This document shows, piece after piece, positions 52,508-60,049 of a stretch of DNA of 64,000 nucleotides (position 1 is its first letter; every line of letters starts with the position of its first letter). The translations under genes were made by a program, and so were the position numbers. This DNA is from Lysinibacillus louembei (GTDB lineage Bacteria; Bacillota; Bacilli; Bacillales_A; Planococcaceae), in NCBI RefSeq assembly GCF_033880585.1, contig NZ_CP137624.1, positions 3,259,501-3,323,500 of the forward strand. The letters are read 5' to 3'. A model generated the notes under the pieces. The model was not told the origin of the DNA and made no database searches. It was given only the letters and a program-made list of their open reading frames with translations.

Positions 52508-52748
52508 TCCTCAACATCCTTTCTTTTTTTCAGAACCTTTTACCTTAAGAATTTTTATGTTGCAGCCACACCACTGCATAACTAATATCCATTTCCCTAT
52601 TTCTACTAAATTGAAACAAAATCTATCTTAAGGCTTTTTATAAAATTTAGCAATAAAAAATCACGTATTCGCAAATAGGCAGAATATTGCAGTCATATTG
52701 ATAATTTTTTATTGTTATCTATTAGTACGCTGCATCCAAAAAAAGGTT

Positions 52749-52955
52749 TCATCCTTTTTCTTCCTTTTGCAGACGATTTGCCTCTTGACGAATTAATAGC
52801 AACGCAGTTTGGAAGTCACGAGGTGCCAGCACATTCGCTTTATATAGCTCACGCAGCTCGTCCTCCATCAACATCAAATCGCCAATGCGGTCGGTCGTAT
52901 AAATATATGTGCCATATTGCTTTAATAGCTCATAAATATCAAGCATCGATTTCAT
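52749..52955 (-). CDS. yqgQ: DUF910 protein YqgQ
   Basis: 68 residues from ATG 52955 (GAGGGGGAC upstream). Compact helical protein with MLDIYELLKQYGTYIYTTDR and LMEDELRELYKANVL, the YqgQ/DUF910 pattern. Its ATG overlaps the stop of the frameshifted yqgN (TAATG), so the two were translationally coupled. Function unknown. The gluP (yqgP) rhomboid gene that follows in B. subtilis is not here. Confidence 0.85.
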   Translation of the reverse strand: MKSMLDIYELLKQYGTYIYTTDRIGDLMLMEDELRELYKANVLAPRDFQTALLLIRQEANRLQKEEKG

Positions 52956-53541
52956 TACACTCGTCCCCCTCGGTTCGCCACACAATCAATGCAGCCTTTT
53001 TCTGTAAGTATCCTATGCACAGGTACATCATGTGACTCAATTGGTACCTGCTCTGCTAGTTGCTCACTAAAAGCAAGCGCCAGCAAAGTCCCTTGATAAC
53101 CAGTCAAGTAGCGATCATAATAGCCACCACCATAGCCAATGCGGAAGCCTTTTGATCAAAAACGATTCCTGGCACAATCATCGTATCAATCGCTTCTCGT
53201 TCAACAAGCTCGGTCATCTCAGGAACGGGCTCTCGTAAATCCATATAAACGGTCTCTAATTGATAAAATCCTTCAATTGCGTAAAATGTCATTTCCCGCG
53301 TTTTTGGGTGACATTTCGGTACCGCAACGATTTTGCCTTGCTGCCACAGCGCTTCAATAATTGCAATTGTGTCAACCTCAGGCTTTGAAGAAATTGTAAT
53401 AGCAATCGTTTTCCCTTCTTTAATAGATGGTTGCTGCATTAATTTTTGGGCAATTTCAAGCGAACGTGCTCGATAATCTGCATATGAAATAGCCTCTAAT
53501 TGACTGCGCACTTGTTGACGCATCGTTTTTTTATCCATCAT
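52955..53541 (-). pseudogene. yqgN: 5-formyltetrahydrofolate cyclo-ligase with a -1 frameshift
   Basis: Start ATG 53541 (AAAGGTGG upstream). The frame reads normally through the family segment VPGIVFDQK, then a run of four A on the minus strand (53150-53153) shifts it and it would stop at 53104 after ASALAMVVAIMIAT. One base later the other frame continues perfectly as GFRIGYGGGYYDRYLTGYQG ... HDVPVHRILTEKGC and stops at 52955. The GGGYYDRY motif is the ATP/active-site loop, so the truncated protein should be inactive. With one extra A it would be 195 residues, normal for this enzyme (5-CHO-THF to methenyl-THF). Confidence 0.9.
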
Positions 53542-53559
53542 TGTTCCCACCTTTTTAAA

Positions 53560-53592
53560 GTAAAAAGCCAAAACCGCTTGGGGCTTTGGCTA
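53560..53592 (-). terminator. Terminator of rpmG
   Basis: AGCCAAA...TTTGGCT stem with GC pairs inside, directly after the rpmG stop; TTTTTA on the minus exit. Confidence 0.82.
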
Positions 53593-53601
53593 ATTGAGCA
53601 A

Positions 53602-53751
53602 TTACTTTGTTTCACGGTGAAGAGTGTATTTCTTCTCGCGAGAGCAATATTTTTTAAGTTCAAGACGCTCTGGATTGTTACGCTTGTTCTTTTTAGAAAT
53701 GTAGTTACGTTCGCCGCAATCTGTGCAAGCTAAAGTAATGTTTACGCGCAT
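53602..53751 (-). CDS. rpmG: Ribosomal protein L33
   Basis: 49 residues from ATG 53751 (GGAGGG upstream). [19 protein letters not shown], then [17 protein letters not shown]. It has the first CxxC pair and one later Cys; the fourth Cys position is not conserved, as in some Bacillus L33 copies. Part of the 50S subunit. Confidence 0.95.
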   Translation of the reverse strand: MRVNITLACTDCGERNYISKKNKRNNPERLELKKYCSREKKYTLHRETK

Positions 53752-53912
53752 TATTAACCCTCCCACTCTAATTAAGAATAAAAATTTTGAGCATGATTTA
53801 TACGACTTTCCCATTATAACATAAACCGAAAAAAAAGCTAGTATCATTTCATATTAAGTTGCGATATGGTAAAATAAAAGACAATTGCATCAATTCGATT
53901 GGAGCGTTCAAC

Positions 53913-54284
53913 ATGGAATTATCAATTATTTTAATGATTGTCGGTATATTTTTCATTATCCTTTCTTTATTTTTACGCGATTCGCATAAAAAAGTCGAAA
54001 AGGAAGTAGAGGATTTATCGCTGACGATTTTCCAAGAAACAAATCAATTAAAGCGTCGCTTGAAAATTGTAGAGGAAGAATTAATGCTGGAGCCAAATTT
54101 CCAAGTTGCAAAAAAGAAACCTCTGCCAGCGCAACCACGAGCTTCACAGCCTGTGAATGGCATTTTAGTGAGTCAGGTGTTAGAGCTTAATAAGCAAGGA
54201 CTCGCTATCGAAGAAATTAGCAGACTCTCAACATTATCTGAGGAGCAGGTGCGCCAAATCCTTACAACAGGAGGCGCAGTATGA
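53913..54284 (+). CDS. SwrB-like (DUF6115) membrane-anchored coiled-coil protein
   Basis: 123 residues from ATG 53913. One N-terminal membrane helix (2-20), a coiled-coil stretch (about 28-60), a basic/Pro linker (KKKPLPAQPRAS), and a C-terminal helix-turn-helix-like unit LELNKQGLAIEEISRLSTLS, continuing EEQVRQIL. This order matches SwrB/DUF6115 proteins, which in B. subtilis help flagellar assembly; the match is by layout, so confidence is moderate. It overlaps the next gene by 4 bp. Confidence 0.6.
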   Translation: MELSIILMIVGIFFIILSLFLRDSHKKVEKEVEDLSLTIFQETNQLKRRLKIVEEELMLEPNFQVAKKKPLPAQPRASQPVNGILVSQVLELNKQGLAIEEISRLSTLSEEQVRQILTTGGAV

Positions 54285-54769
54285 AATCCTTTTTAAGAAC
54301 GTTCGGCATCGCCCTCTTTCTAGTAGGTGCACTTCTTACTATTGGAAAGCAGCTACATATTCCTATGTTCAGCTACGGTGAAGCAAATGGCGATACAAAA
54401 AAGCAAGAGGCACGCATTCAAGAACTGGAACAGCAACTAGTAAAGGCCAATGCACAAGTAGTGGAGCTCCAGCAAGCAAATGAGCAACAAGAAATTTCGA
54501 AAGAAGAGCCTGCTGAGAATACGGAACAACCATCCAAGGTAGAAAGCGATGTCGTAAGTGGCGTCGTGGACATATATGAAGGTATCTCTATTTACGATAT
54601 TGGAAAAAAGGTAGAGGATTTAGGTATTTTAGCAAACGGGCGTGAGTTAGAACTGTTTTTATCCAAGCCTGAATACTCCCGTTCCATTCAAAAGGGACAA
54701 TTCGAGCTTCATTCCGCAATGACATTGGAACAAATGGCACGCACTTTAACAGGTAAAAAAGTAGAGTAA
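54281..54769 (+). CDS. MltG/YceG LysM-like domain protein without the catalytic domain
   Basis: 162 residues. N-terminal membrane helix (about 5-22), a Glu/Gln-rich coiled coil (about 40-68), an acidic linker, then about 65 residues (VSGVVDIYEGISIYDIGKKV ... FELHSAMTLEQMARTLTG) like the LysM-like subdomain that precedes the transglycosylase domain of MltG. The catalytic Glu domain is missing, so an enzymatic role is unlikely; it may bind peptidoglycan or a partner. Coupled to the upstream SwrB-like gene by an ATGA overlap. Confidence 0.65.
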   Translation: MKSFLRTFGIALFLVGALLTIGKQLHIPMFSYGEANGDTKKQEARIQELEQQLVKANAQVVELQQANEQQEISKEEPAENTEQPSKVESDVVSGVVDIYEGISIYDIGKKVEDLGILANGRELELFLSKPEYSRSIQKGQFELHSAMTLEQMARTLTGKKVE

Positions 54770-54785
54770 CAAGGAGGCTTTCCCA

Positions 54786-55256
54786 ATGACAATTTACGAT
54801 ATTGATGTAACAACAGATCAAGGTGAAACGTATTCATTAGCCCGCTATGAAGGAAAAGTATTACTAATTGTTAATACTGCCTCAAAATGTGGTTTAACAG
54901 GGCAATTTGATGAGCTTCAAGCACTTTATGACAAATATGCCGAGCAAGGACTAGTCATTTTAGGCTTCCCTTCCAATCAATTTAAGCAGGAGCTAACAAC
55001 GGCACAGGAAGCGTCAGAAGCTTGCCGCCTTACGTATGGTGTCACATTCCCAATGCATGAAATCGTTGCTGTCAACGGCGATGCTGCACACCCTTTATTT
55101 AAGCTTCTGACAGAAGAAACGAAAGGTTTACTCGGTAAAAGCGTTAAATGGAACTTCACCAAATTTTTAGTCGACCGCAATGGTCAAATTATTAAACGCT
55201 TTGCCCCAACGGATAAGCCATTGAAGTTAGAAGAGGAAATCGCGAGCTATTTATAG
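54786..55256 (+). CDS. Glutathione peroxidase family thiol peroxidase
   Basis: 156 residues. Catalytic Cys35 in NTASKCGLTGQ, Gln in FPSNQFKQEL, Trp-Asn in VKWNFTKFLVD: the GPx tetrad with Cys in place of selenocysteine. Bacillus enzymes of this kind (BsaA-like) usually use thioredoxin rather than glutathione to reduce peroxides. RBS AAGGAGG. Possibly co-transcribed with the two genes upstream (16-bp gap). Confidence 0.93.
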   Translation: MTIYDIDVTTDQGETYSLARYEGKVLLIVNTASKCGLTGQFDELQALYDKYAEQGLVILGFPSNQFKQELTTAQEASEACRLTYGVTFPMHEIVAVNGDAAHPLFKLLTEETKGLLGKSVKWNFTKFLVDRNGQIIKRFAPTDKPLKLEEEIASYL

Positions 55257-55261
55257 AGAAG

Positions 55262-55303
55262 CACCGTATCATTAGAAACATTTTTGATGATACGGTGTTT
55301 TGT
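55262..55303 (+). terminator. Terminator of the glutathione peroxidase gene
   Basis: CACCGTATCAT pairs with ATGATACGGTG, then TTTTGTTTG. Confidence 0.92.
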
Positions 55304-55386
55304 TTGTAGGTAAAGTATATACATTAAAACCTTTTTAATAGTGGGGGAAATTTCAAAATTTATTATAAATTGTATTAAAAAAACCC

Positions 55387-55416
55387 AATAATTAATGTTC
55401 ATGCATATTAATTATT
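55387..55416. promoter_or_regulatory. Perfect inverted repeat upstream of the PlcR-like regulator
   Basis: AATAATTAAT (55387-55396) and its exact complement ATTAATTATT (55407-55416), 10-bp spacer GTTCATGCAT. It lies 63 bp before the regulator start, just above a TATAAT (55436-55441 region). Its place and symmetry suit a regulator operator, with autoregulation likely. The region is very AT-rich, so chance is not excluded. Confidence 0.5.
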
Positions 55417-55478
55417 TAATTATATTATAATAAGGTATAATAATTCTATGCAAAATACAAGATAGGAGTAAATTAACT

Positions 55479-56345
55479 ATGAAACAGAGAATTTCACAAA
55501 AAATTAAAGAATTACGAAAAAAGAGAGGGCTTACACAAAAGGATTTAGCTGAAGGTATTTGTACACAGGCAATGGTCAGCAATTTCGAGAAAGGGGAAAT
55601 GATTCCTTCCAGTCTTACACTGTTTGCAATTGCTCAAAGGCTTGGTGTTGATATGAATTATTTCTTTGATATTTCGAACAGCACTAGCACATCCATTAAG
55701 GCAACCGATGCACAACAGATTATTCGTAAGCTCATTCACCAGCATGATTATCAATCCGCTTACTTTATCGTGCAAAACGAGCTACTCCAAGAGGCTCTAC
55801 TAGCACCAGAGTACCGACAATTTTTATTATGGCATAAAGGAATTTGCTTATGGTTTTTACATAAGGAGCTTGATGCAGCCATTCAAACATTGGAAGATGC
55901 TTTACAAATTGACAACCAGCAAAATACCGAACAAACAGCTGCTATTCTAAATAGTATTGCGGTTATTTATGCTGAAGCGACGCTATACGAAAAATCATTA
56001 GCCTATTACGAGCAATGCTTGCCATTACTTCAAGGTCAAACATCTATATCTTATTTAGTGAAAATTCGCATTTATTTTGGTGCCTCGCGCACATTTAAAT
56101 ATTTAGAGCGCTATGAGGAAGCTATATTACTGGCTAAGCAGGGCATTCAATTATGTGTAGAAAATGAAACTTTATATTTATTAGGACAGCTACTTTTCCA
56201 AGAGGCACATTCTGTAATCCTTTCCTCTGAGGATAAAACAGCAGCGGTACCTTACCTTGAGCACGCAAAAGCTATTTTTACATTACAAAATAAATATGAT
56301 TATTTAAAAGCAATTGAGAATTTAAAAATAAACCATTTAAATTAA
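55479..56345 (+). CDS. PlcR/NprR-like (RNPP) transcriptional regulator: XRE HTH plus TPR repeats
   Basis: 288 residues, near the 285 of PlcR. HTH_3 domain (about 6-62): LRKKRGLTQKDLAEGICTQA, MVSNFEKGEMIPSSLTLFAI. Then five or so TPR helix pairs (about 75-285) with PlcR-like spacing: HDYQSAYFIVQNEL, PEYRQFLLWHKGICLWFL, AILNSIAVIYAEATLYEKSL, AYYEQCLPLL, YEEAILLAKQGIQL. RNPP proteins bind a re-imported secreted peptide in the TPR groove and then bind DNA. The small exported-peptide gene 82 bp downstream is the likely partner. Could also act as a TPR phosphatase-type hybrid like NprR; no evidence for that here. Confidence 0.85.
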   Translation: MKQRISQKIKELRKKRGLTQKDLAEGICTQAMVSNFEKGEMIPSSLTLFAIAQRLGVDMNYFFDISNSTSTSIKATDAQQIIRKLIHQHDYQSAYFIVQNELLQEALLAPEYRQFLLWHKGICLWFLHKELDAAIQTLEDALQIDNQQNTEQTAAILNSIAVIYAEATLYEKSLAYYEQCLPLLQGQTSISYLVKIRIYFGASRTFKYLERYEEAILLAKQGIQLCVENETLYLLGQLLFQEAHSVILSSEDKTAAVPYLEHAKAIFTLQNKYDYLKAIENLKINHLN

Positions 56346-56378
56346 ATAACTCCATATTGATTTCCTTTATATTACATG

Positions 56379-56409
56379 GTAAATTATTAAATGTTATTGC
56401 TAAATTTAC
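56379..56409. promoter_or_regulatory. Inverted repeat upstream of the propeptide gene
   Basis: GTAAATT (56379-56385) and AATTTAC (56403-56409) with a 17-bp spacer, ending 18 bp before the propeptide start. Candidate operator for the PlcR-like regulator or a hairpin in the mRNA. Confidence 0.4.
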
Positions 56410-56427
56410 TAATAAAGGATGATACTA

Positions 56428-56604
56428 ATGCAAAAGAAATTAATTAGTCTTTTACTAGCAGTATGCTTAGTGTTACCACTAGGGCTTAGCTTCGCATCTA
56501 CAACAGCGGCAGCTGAAGGGACAACTTTAACAGCCATCCATTATGTCTTCACAACAGCTTCTGCTAAAAAGCCTGCATCTGAAGATATTCCTGCTGAGCC
56601 ATAA
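56428..56604 (+). CDS. Small secreted propeptide, candidate quorum-sensing signal for the upstream regulator
   Basis: 58 residues from ATG 56428 (AAAGGATG upstream). Basic start MQKK, hydrophobic core LISLLLAVCLVLPLGLSF, likely signal-peptidase cut after SFA (about 23) or AAA (about 29), leaving 27-35 residues that end KKPASEDIPAEP. Gene size, place directly downstream of a PlcR-like gene and same strand are as for papR/plcR and nprX/nprR. By analogy the active piece would be 5-8 residues from the C-terminal part, such as within SEDIPAEP; this is inference. Confidence 0.8.
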   Translation: MQKKLISLLLAVCLVLPLGLSFASTTAAAEGTTLTAIHYVFTTASAKKPASEDIPAEP

Positions 56605-56613
56605 AATATAAAC

Positions 56614-56649
56614 AAATCCGTATGACGATATCGCCATACGGATTTTTTA
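56614..56649. terminator. Terminator of the propeptide gene
   Basis: AATCCGTATGACG/CGCCATACGGATT stem (one mismatch) with TTTTTT; the A tract before it lets it also serve the convergent usp gene. Confidence 0.92.
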
Positions 56650-56654
56650 TTATA

Positions 56655-57080
56655 CTATCCTCTTACCACCAATACATCGCATTTCGCGTTGCGCACGATA
56701 CGCTCTGCATTTGAGCCAATAATCATTTTTTCAAAGCGATTTAAACCAGTTGCGCTAATAATGACTAAGTCAATTTCCTTTAAATTTGACAAAATAGCCT
56801 TTGGAGAGCCTAGCTCCACAACCACATGAACAGCTTCCACACCAGCGGCAATGGCCTCCTCTTTTAAGGCTTGGATTTGCTTTTCTCGCTCTCCCTTAAC
56901 TTGCTCTGCATATGTCATATCATATGCTTGCACAGAGCCAAAGGAATGCGTGTCCACTACGCTCACAATATGTAAAGCAGCCTCATTTTGCTTCGCTACT
57001 TTGATGGCGCGCTGGAATGCCTGTAATGATTGCTCTGAAAAATCAATTCCAACAGCAATTTGTTTATAATAGGTTTTCAT
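56655..57080 (-). CDS. Universal stress protein, UspA family
   Basis: 141 residues, one Usp domain. The ATP-binding motif G-2x-G-9x-G(S/N) is visible around ISATGLNRFEKMIIGSNAER, with VGIDFSEQS at beta-1. ATP-binding Usp proteins help in stress and stationary phase; the exact role is unknown. Monocistronic. Confidence 0.9.
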   Translation of the reverse strand: MKTYYKQIAVGIDFSEQSLQAFQRAIKVAKQNEAALHIVSVVDTHSFGSVQAYDMTYAEQVKGEREKQIQALKEEAIAAGVEAVHVVVELGSPKAILSNLKEIDLVIISATGLNRFEKMIIGSNAERIVRNAKCDVLVVRG

Positions 57081-57139
57081 TTTATATTTCCCCTTTTTCT
57101 TTTCATTATAACAAAATAGTGCAAGAGAATATCAGTTTT

Positions 57140-57718
57140 TTATAAGCAATTTGCTGCTTTTAGAAACGCTTCGATCATTACACTACCTGCCTTTGTACCA
57201 ATAGATTCTGGATGAAATTGCAGCCCATAGAGCGGATATTGTGTATGCTGAATTGCCATAATTTCGCCATCATCTGCTGCATTCGCAGTGACAATAAATT
57301 CATCTGGTAGCGTGTCATGTTTGATAACAAGTGAATGGTAACGCATTACTTCCTCAGCATATGCTACATTTTGTAGCAGTCCTTGCTGCAGATGTGTTAG
57401 CTGGCTCGTTTTCCCGTGAATAATATGCGCTGCTCGCACCACCTTTGCACCAAATGCTTCACCTATTGCTTGATGCCCTAAACAAATTCCTAAAATAGGA
57501 AGTTCTCGATGTAGACCTTGAATAATGTCAATGATATTGCCTGCCTCGCGCGGGATACCTGGCCCTGGTGAAATAACAATTGCCTGTGGCTGTAATGCAC
57601 GTATTTCATCCACTGTGATTTGGTCATTGCGCACAACCTGTACTTCTTGCTCAAATGCTGCAATTTGATGATATAAGTTATATGTGAACGAATCGTAGTT
57701 ATCAATTAGTAAAATCAT
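57140..57718 (-). CDS. trpG: Anthranilate synthase component II (glutamine amidotransferase)
   Basis: 192 residues. Class I amidotransferase: catalytic Cys in GICLGHQAIGEAFG, His and Glu in LQFHPESIGT, oxyanion loop SPGPGIPREAG. It supplies ammonia from glutamine to TrpE. Overlaps trpE by 4 bp (ATGA). Sequences like this also serve PabB; the tryptophan T-box upstream argues for a main trp role, but a shared use is common in Bacillus. Confidence 0.85.
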   Translation of the reverse strand: MILLIDNYDSFTYNLYHQIAAFEQEVQVVRNDQITVDEIRALQPQAIVISPGPGIPREAGNIIDIIQGLHRELPILGICLGHQAIGEAFGAKVVRAAHIIHGKTSQLTHLQQGLLQNVAYAEEVMRYHSLVIKHDTLPDEFIVTANAADDGEIMAIQHTQYPLYGLQFHPESIGTKAGSVMIEAFLKAANCL

Positions 57719-59070
57719 TTTCGCACCTCCAGCAATGCACGCGCTTTATTTAGCGTTTCCTCATATTCCATGCGTGGAATAGAGTCATAAACAATTCCAG
57801 CCCCTGCTTGCACATAAGCTTTGCCTTCCTTGACAATCATCGTGCGAATAGCAAGCGTTAAATCCATATTGCCTGAGGCGGAAATATAGCCGACTGCCCC
57901 TGCATAAATGCCGCGCTTTTTTTGCTCCAGCGTATGAATAATTTGCATTGCACGTATTTTCGGTGCGCCTGATACGGTACCAGCGGGTAAGCAAGCAGCA
58001 AGCACGTCTACAATATGTGCGTCCTCTTTTAGCTGCCCTGTTACCTCTGATACAATATGCATGACATATTTGTATTTTTCGATTTGCATATAACGTTTGA
58101 CTTGAACCGAGCCTACCTCACAGACGCGCCCGATATCATTACGTCCTAAATCGACAAGCATTCGATGCTCAGCAAGCTCCTTTTCATCGTTCAGCAGACT
58201 TTTGGCTAATTGCTCATCCTCCTCCATTGTTGCGCTGCGCGGCTTCGTGCCTGCGATTGGATTCGTCGTCACAACGCCCTGCTGCACCTTAACTAGGCTT
58301 TCTGGCGATGTACCGAGCACAATCGCATTGTCAAAATTCATGTAAAACATATAAGGTGACGGATTCGTTGCTCGTAGCTTACGATACAGTGTAAAGGCAT
58401 CACCCTCAAAGCTTGCTTCAAAGGTTTGCGACAGCACTACTTGGAAAATGTCACCACGTTGAATATGTTGCTGTGCCGTTTCGACCATTTTTGTGAACTG
58501 CTCCTCGCTTATCGTTGCAGAAAACTGTATATCAACATTCGTATCGGTCATTTGTGTTACTTGTTGTTCGATTTGCTGTTTAAGGCCTTGGATGGCTTGC
58601 TCCATTTGTATCTCTGTACGCTCTCCAAATAAATCAACTGCCACTAATGTCACTATTTGCTCGATATGATCCATAACAATAAACGTATCGTATAAATAAA
58701 GATGGATGTCTGGTAGCTGATAAGCATCGTTGACAGGCTGCCCAATCGTTTCAAAATGAAAGGCTGTTTCATAGCTAAAATAGCCTATAGCACCTCCGAA
58801 GAAGGCAAAGGGATAGCTTCCTTGATGAATTGGCAGCACCTCTTTTAAACGCTCTGCTACCGCTATATTTTTCACTTCTCCATTAAAGATTGACGCTTGC
58901 CCATCTCCTGTTAATTCACCGATTGGGTCTACGGCAATAAATGAATAACGGCCACTTTCGGCATATTTGGCATTTGATTCAAATAGCATTTTATTACGCC
59001 CTTGAAGACTTGTATAAATGCCAATTGGGGTATACATATCCCCTTGCAATGTTTTCGTTACAAATTTCAT
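57715..59070 (-). CDS. trpE: Anthranilate synthase component I
   Basis: 451 residues from ATG 59070 (AGAGGAG upstream). Chorismate-binding domain with DIFQVVLSQ, NPSPYMFYM, GTSPESLVKV, PIAGTKPRS, VDLGRNDIGRV, GTVSGAPKIRAMQII, and GAGIVYDS. The N-terminal MLFESNAKYAESGRYSF resembles the tryptophan feedback site (LLES). It turns chorismate into anthranilate. The rest of the trp pathway is not next to it. Control by the T-box at 59101-59338. Confidence 0.9.
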   Translation of the reverse strand: MKFVTKTLQGDMYTPIGIYTSLQGRNKMLFESNAKYAESGRYSFIAVDPIGELTGDGQASIFNGEVKNIAVAERLKEVLPIHQGSYPFAFFGGAIGYFSYETAFHFETIGQPVNDAYQLPDIHLYLYDTFIVMDHIEQIVTLVAVDLFGERTEIQMEQAIQGLKQQIEQQVTQMTDTNVDIQFSATISEEQFTKMVETAQQHIQRGDIFQVVLSQTFEASFEGDAFTLYRKLRATNPSPYMFYMNFDNAIVLGTSPESLVKVQQGVVTTNPIAGTKPRSATMEEDEQLAKSLLNDEKELAEHRMLVDLGRNDIGRVCEVGSVQVKRYMQIEKYKYVMHIVSEVTGQLKEDAHIVDVLAACLPAGTVSGAPKIRAMQIIHTLEQKKRGIYAGAVGYISASGNMDLTLAIRTMIVKEGKAYVQAGAGIVYDSIPRMEYEETLNKARALLEVRK

Positions 59071-59100
59071 ACTCTGCTCTCCTCTTCTCTGCTCATTTGT

Positions 59101-59338
59101 ACACAAAAAGGCCCTCCGCACTGTAAAGGACGGAGAGCCGTGGTACCACCTTCATTGACTAATTGCTTAGCCCACTCGACTGCTTGTAACGTTAGCAATT
59201 ACGGCAAGGCATTTCCTCCTTGCAGCTAGAAAATCCATTCACCTATGCTGACTGCTAGCTCGCACCACCCGCTAACTCTCTTAGAAAATCAGACATACGT
59301 TACTATTTTTTCATGATCGCTTTTATGCTGTAATTGTA
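59101..59338 (-). promoter_or_regulatory. Tryptophan T-box leader with promoter, before trpE
   Basis: Promoter on the minus strand TTGAAT (59356-59361), 17 bp, TACAAT (59333-59338). Stem I region GAGTTAGCGGGTGGTGCGAG, then a TGG (Trp) codon in GTGAATGGATTTTC placed as a specifier followed by A. The conserved T-box AAGGTGGTACCACGGC (about 59137-59152) is followed by the terminator GGCTCTCCG ... CGGAGGGCCTTTTT (59105-59140). Uncharged tRNA(Trp) would allow read-through into trpEG. Confidence 0.9.
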
Positions 59339-59364
59339 ACTTGATTTTTCATATAATTCAAATA

Positions 59365-59907
59365 TTAATTTGTTGCTAATAATAATTTTGCTTGCATTAA
59401 GCGGTTACGTACATAAATACCGAGCCATGTTGCCAGTGCTGCCTTTACTAAACCAAGTGGAATAAACGGTGTCATACCACCAGCCACCGCCGATGTCCAT
59501 GATAAGTCACCTGAAATTTTTAGCCAAATCGTTCCGAAAATCAGTGCAACGAACATGCCGATTATATTGGCAACAGCTGCCTGTACATATGTATATGATG
59601 TTTTCTCTAAATACAGGCCTGTTAAATACGCAGCTGGTAAAAAGCCAATCAAATAGCCTCCTGTCGGTCCTACTAATTTGGCAAATCCACCTGAAAAGTT
59701 TGCAAAAACAGGCACTCCCACTGCGCCAATCAATAAATAAACTCCAACCGACAACGTCCCAAGTCGTGAGCCTAAAATCGTCGCTACTAGCCCAATTGCT
59801 AATGTTTGCCCTGTAAACGGTACGGGTGGCACTGGAATGGAAACCTGCGCTAACACCGCAATAATCGCCGCACCAAGTGCAGCTAACACATAATTTTTAA
59901 CATTCAT
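59365..59907 (-). CDS. bioY: Biotin transporter substrate-binding component BioY
   Basis: 180 residues, six membrane helices. BioY motifs PVPPVPFTGQTLAIGLVA, GAVGVPVFANFSGG and GPTGGYLIGFLPAAYL. It is the S component of an ECF-type biotin importer (or works alone). A BirA operator sits right upstream (59926-59957), so biotin represses it. No ecfA/ecfT genes are nearby. Confidence 0.95.
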   Translation of the reverse strand: MNVKNYVLAALGAAIIAVLAQVSIPVPPVPFTGQTLAIGLVATILGSRLGTLSVGVYLLIGAVGVPVFANFSGGFAKLVGPTGGYLIGFLPAAYLTGLYLEKTSYTYVQAAVANIIGMFVALIFGTIWLKISGDLSWTSAVAGGMTPFIPLGLVKAALATWLGIYVRNRLMQAKLLLATN

Positions 59908-59925
59908 TTTACTTCCTCCAAACTA

Positions 59926-59957
59926 TAGTTAACCAAATATAAATATAAGTTAACATA
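59926..59957 (-). promoter_or_regulatory. BirA operator of bioY
   Basis: Minus strand TGTTAAC (59949-59955), 15-bp AT-rich spacer, GTTAACTA (59926-59933): the BirA consensus GTTAAC-N15-GTTAAC. TATAAT (59962-59967) just above it is the likely -10, so BirA would cover the start site. Confidence 0.88.
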
Positions 59958-60001
59958 AAATATTATACATATTCAATGGTTTTTGTTATTATTTTTTTAA
60001 C

Positions 60002-60029
60002 TGTCAGAATTGTTTGTGTGCCTGGCACT
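60002..60029. repeat. 28-bp dispersed repeat, copy C
   Basis: Identical to copy A (7774-7801). It lies 20 bp before the start codon of the amidohydrolase gene, just above its RBS. Confidence 0.9.
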
Positions 60030-60049
60030 CACAAAATGGAGGGATTTCA

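Noticed and set aside
53602-53847. Longer 81-codon version of rpmG
   Set aside because: The extra N-terminal 32 codons have no L33 similarity and the internal ATG at 53751 has a strong GGAGGG site.
59469-59816. 115-codon frame antisense to bioY
   Set aside because: Opposite a conserved transporter gene, no RBS, no recognisable product.
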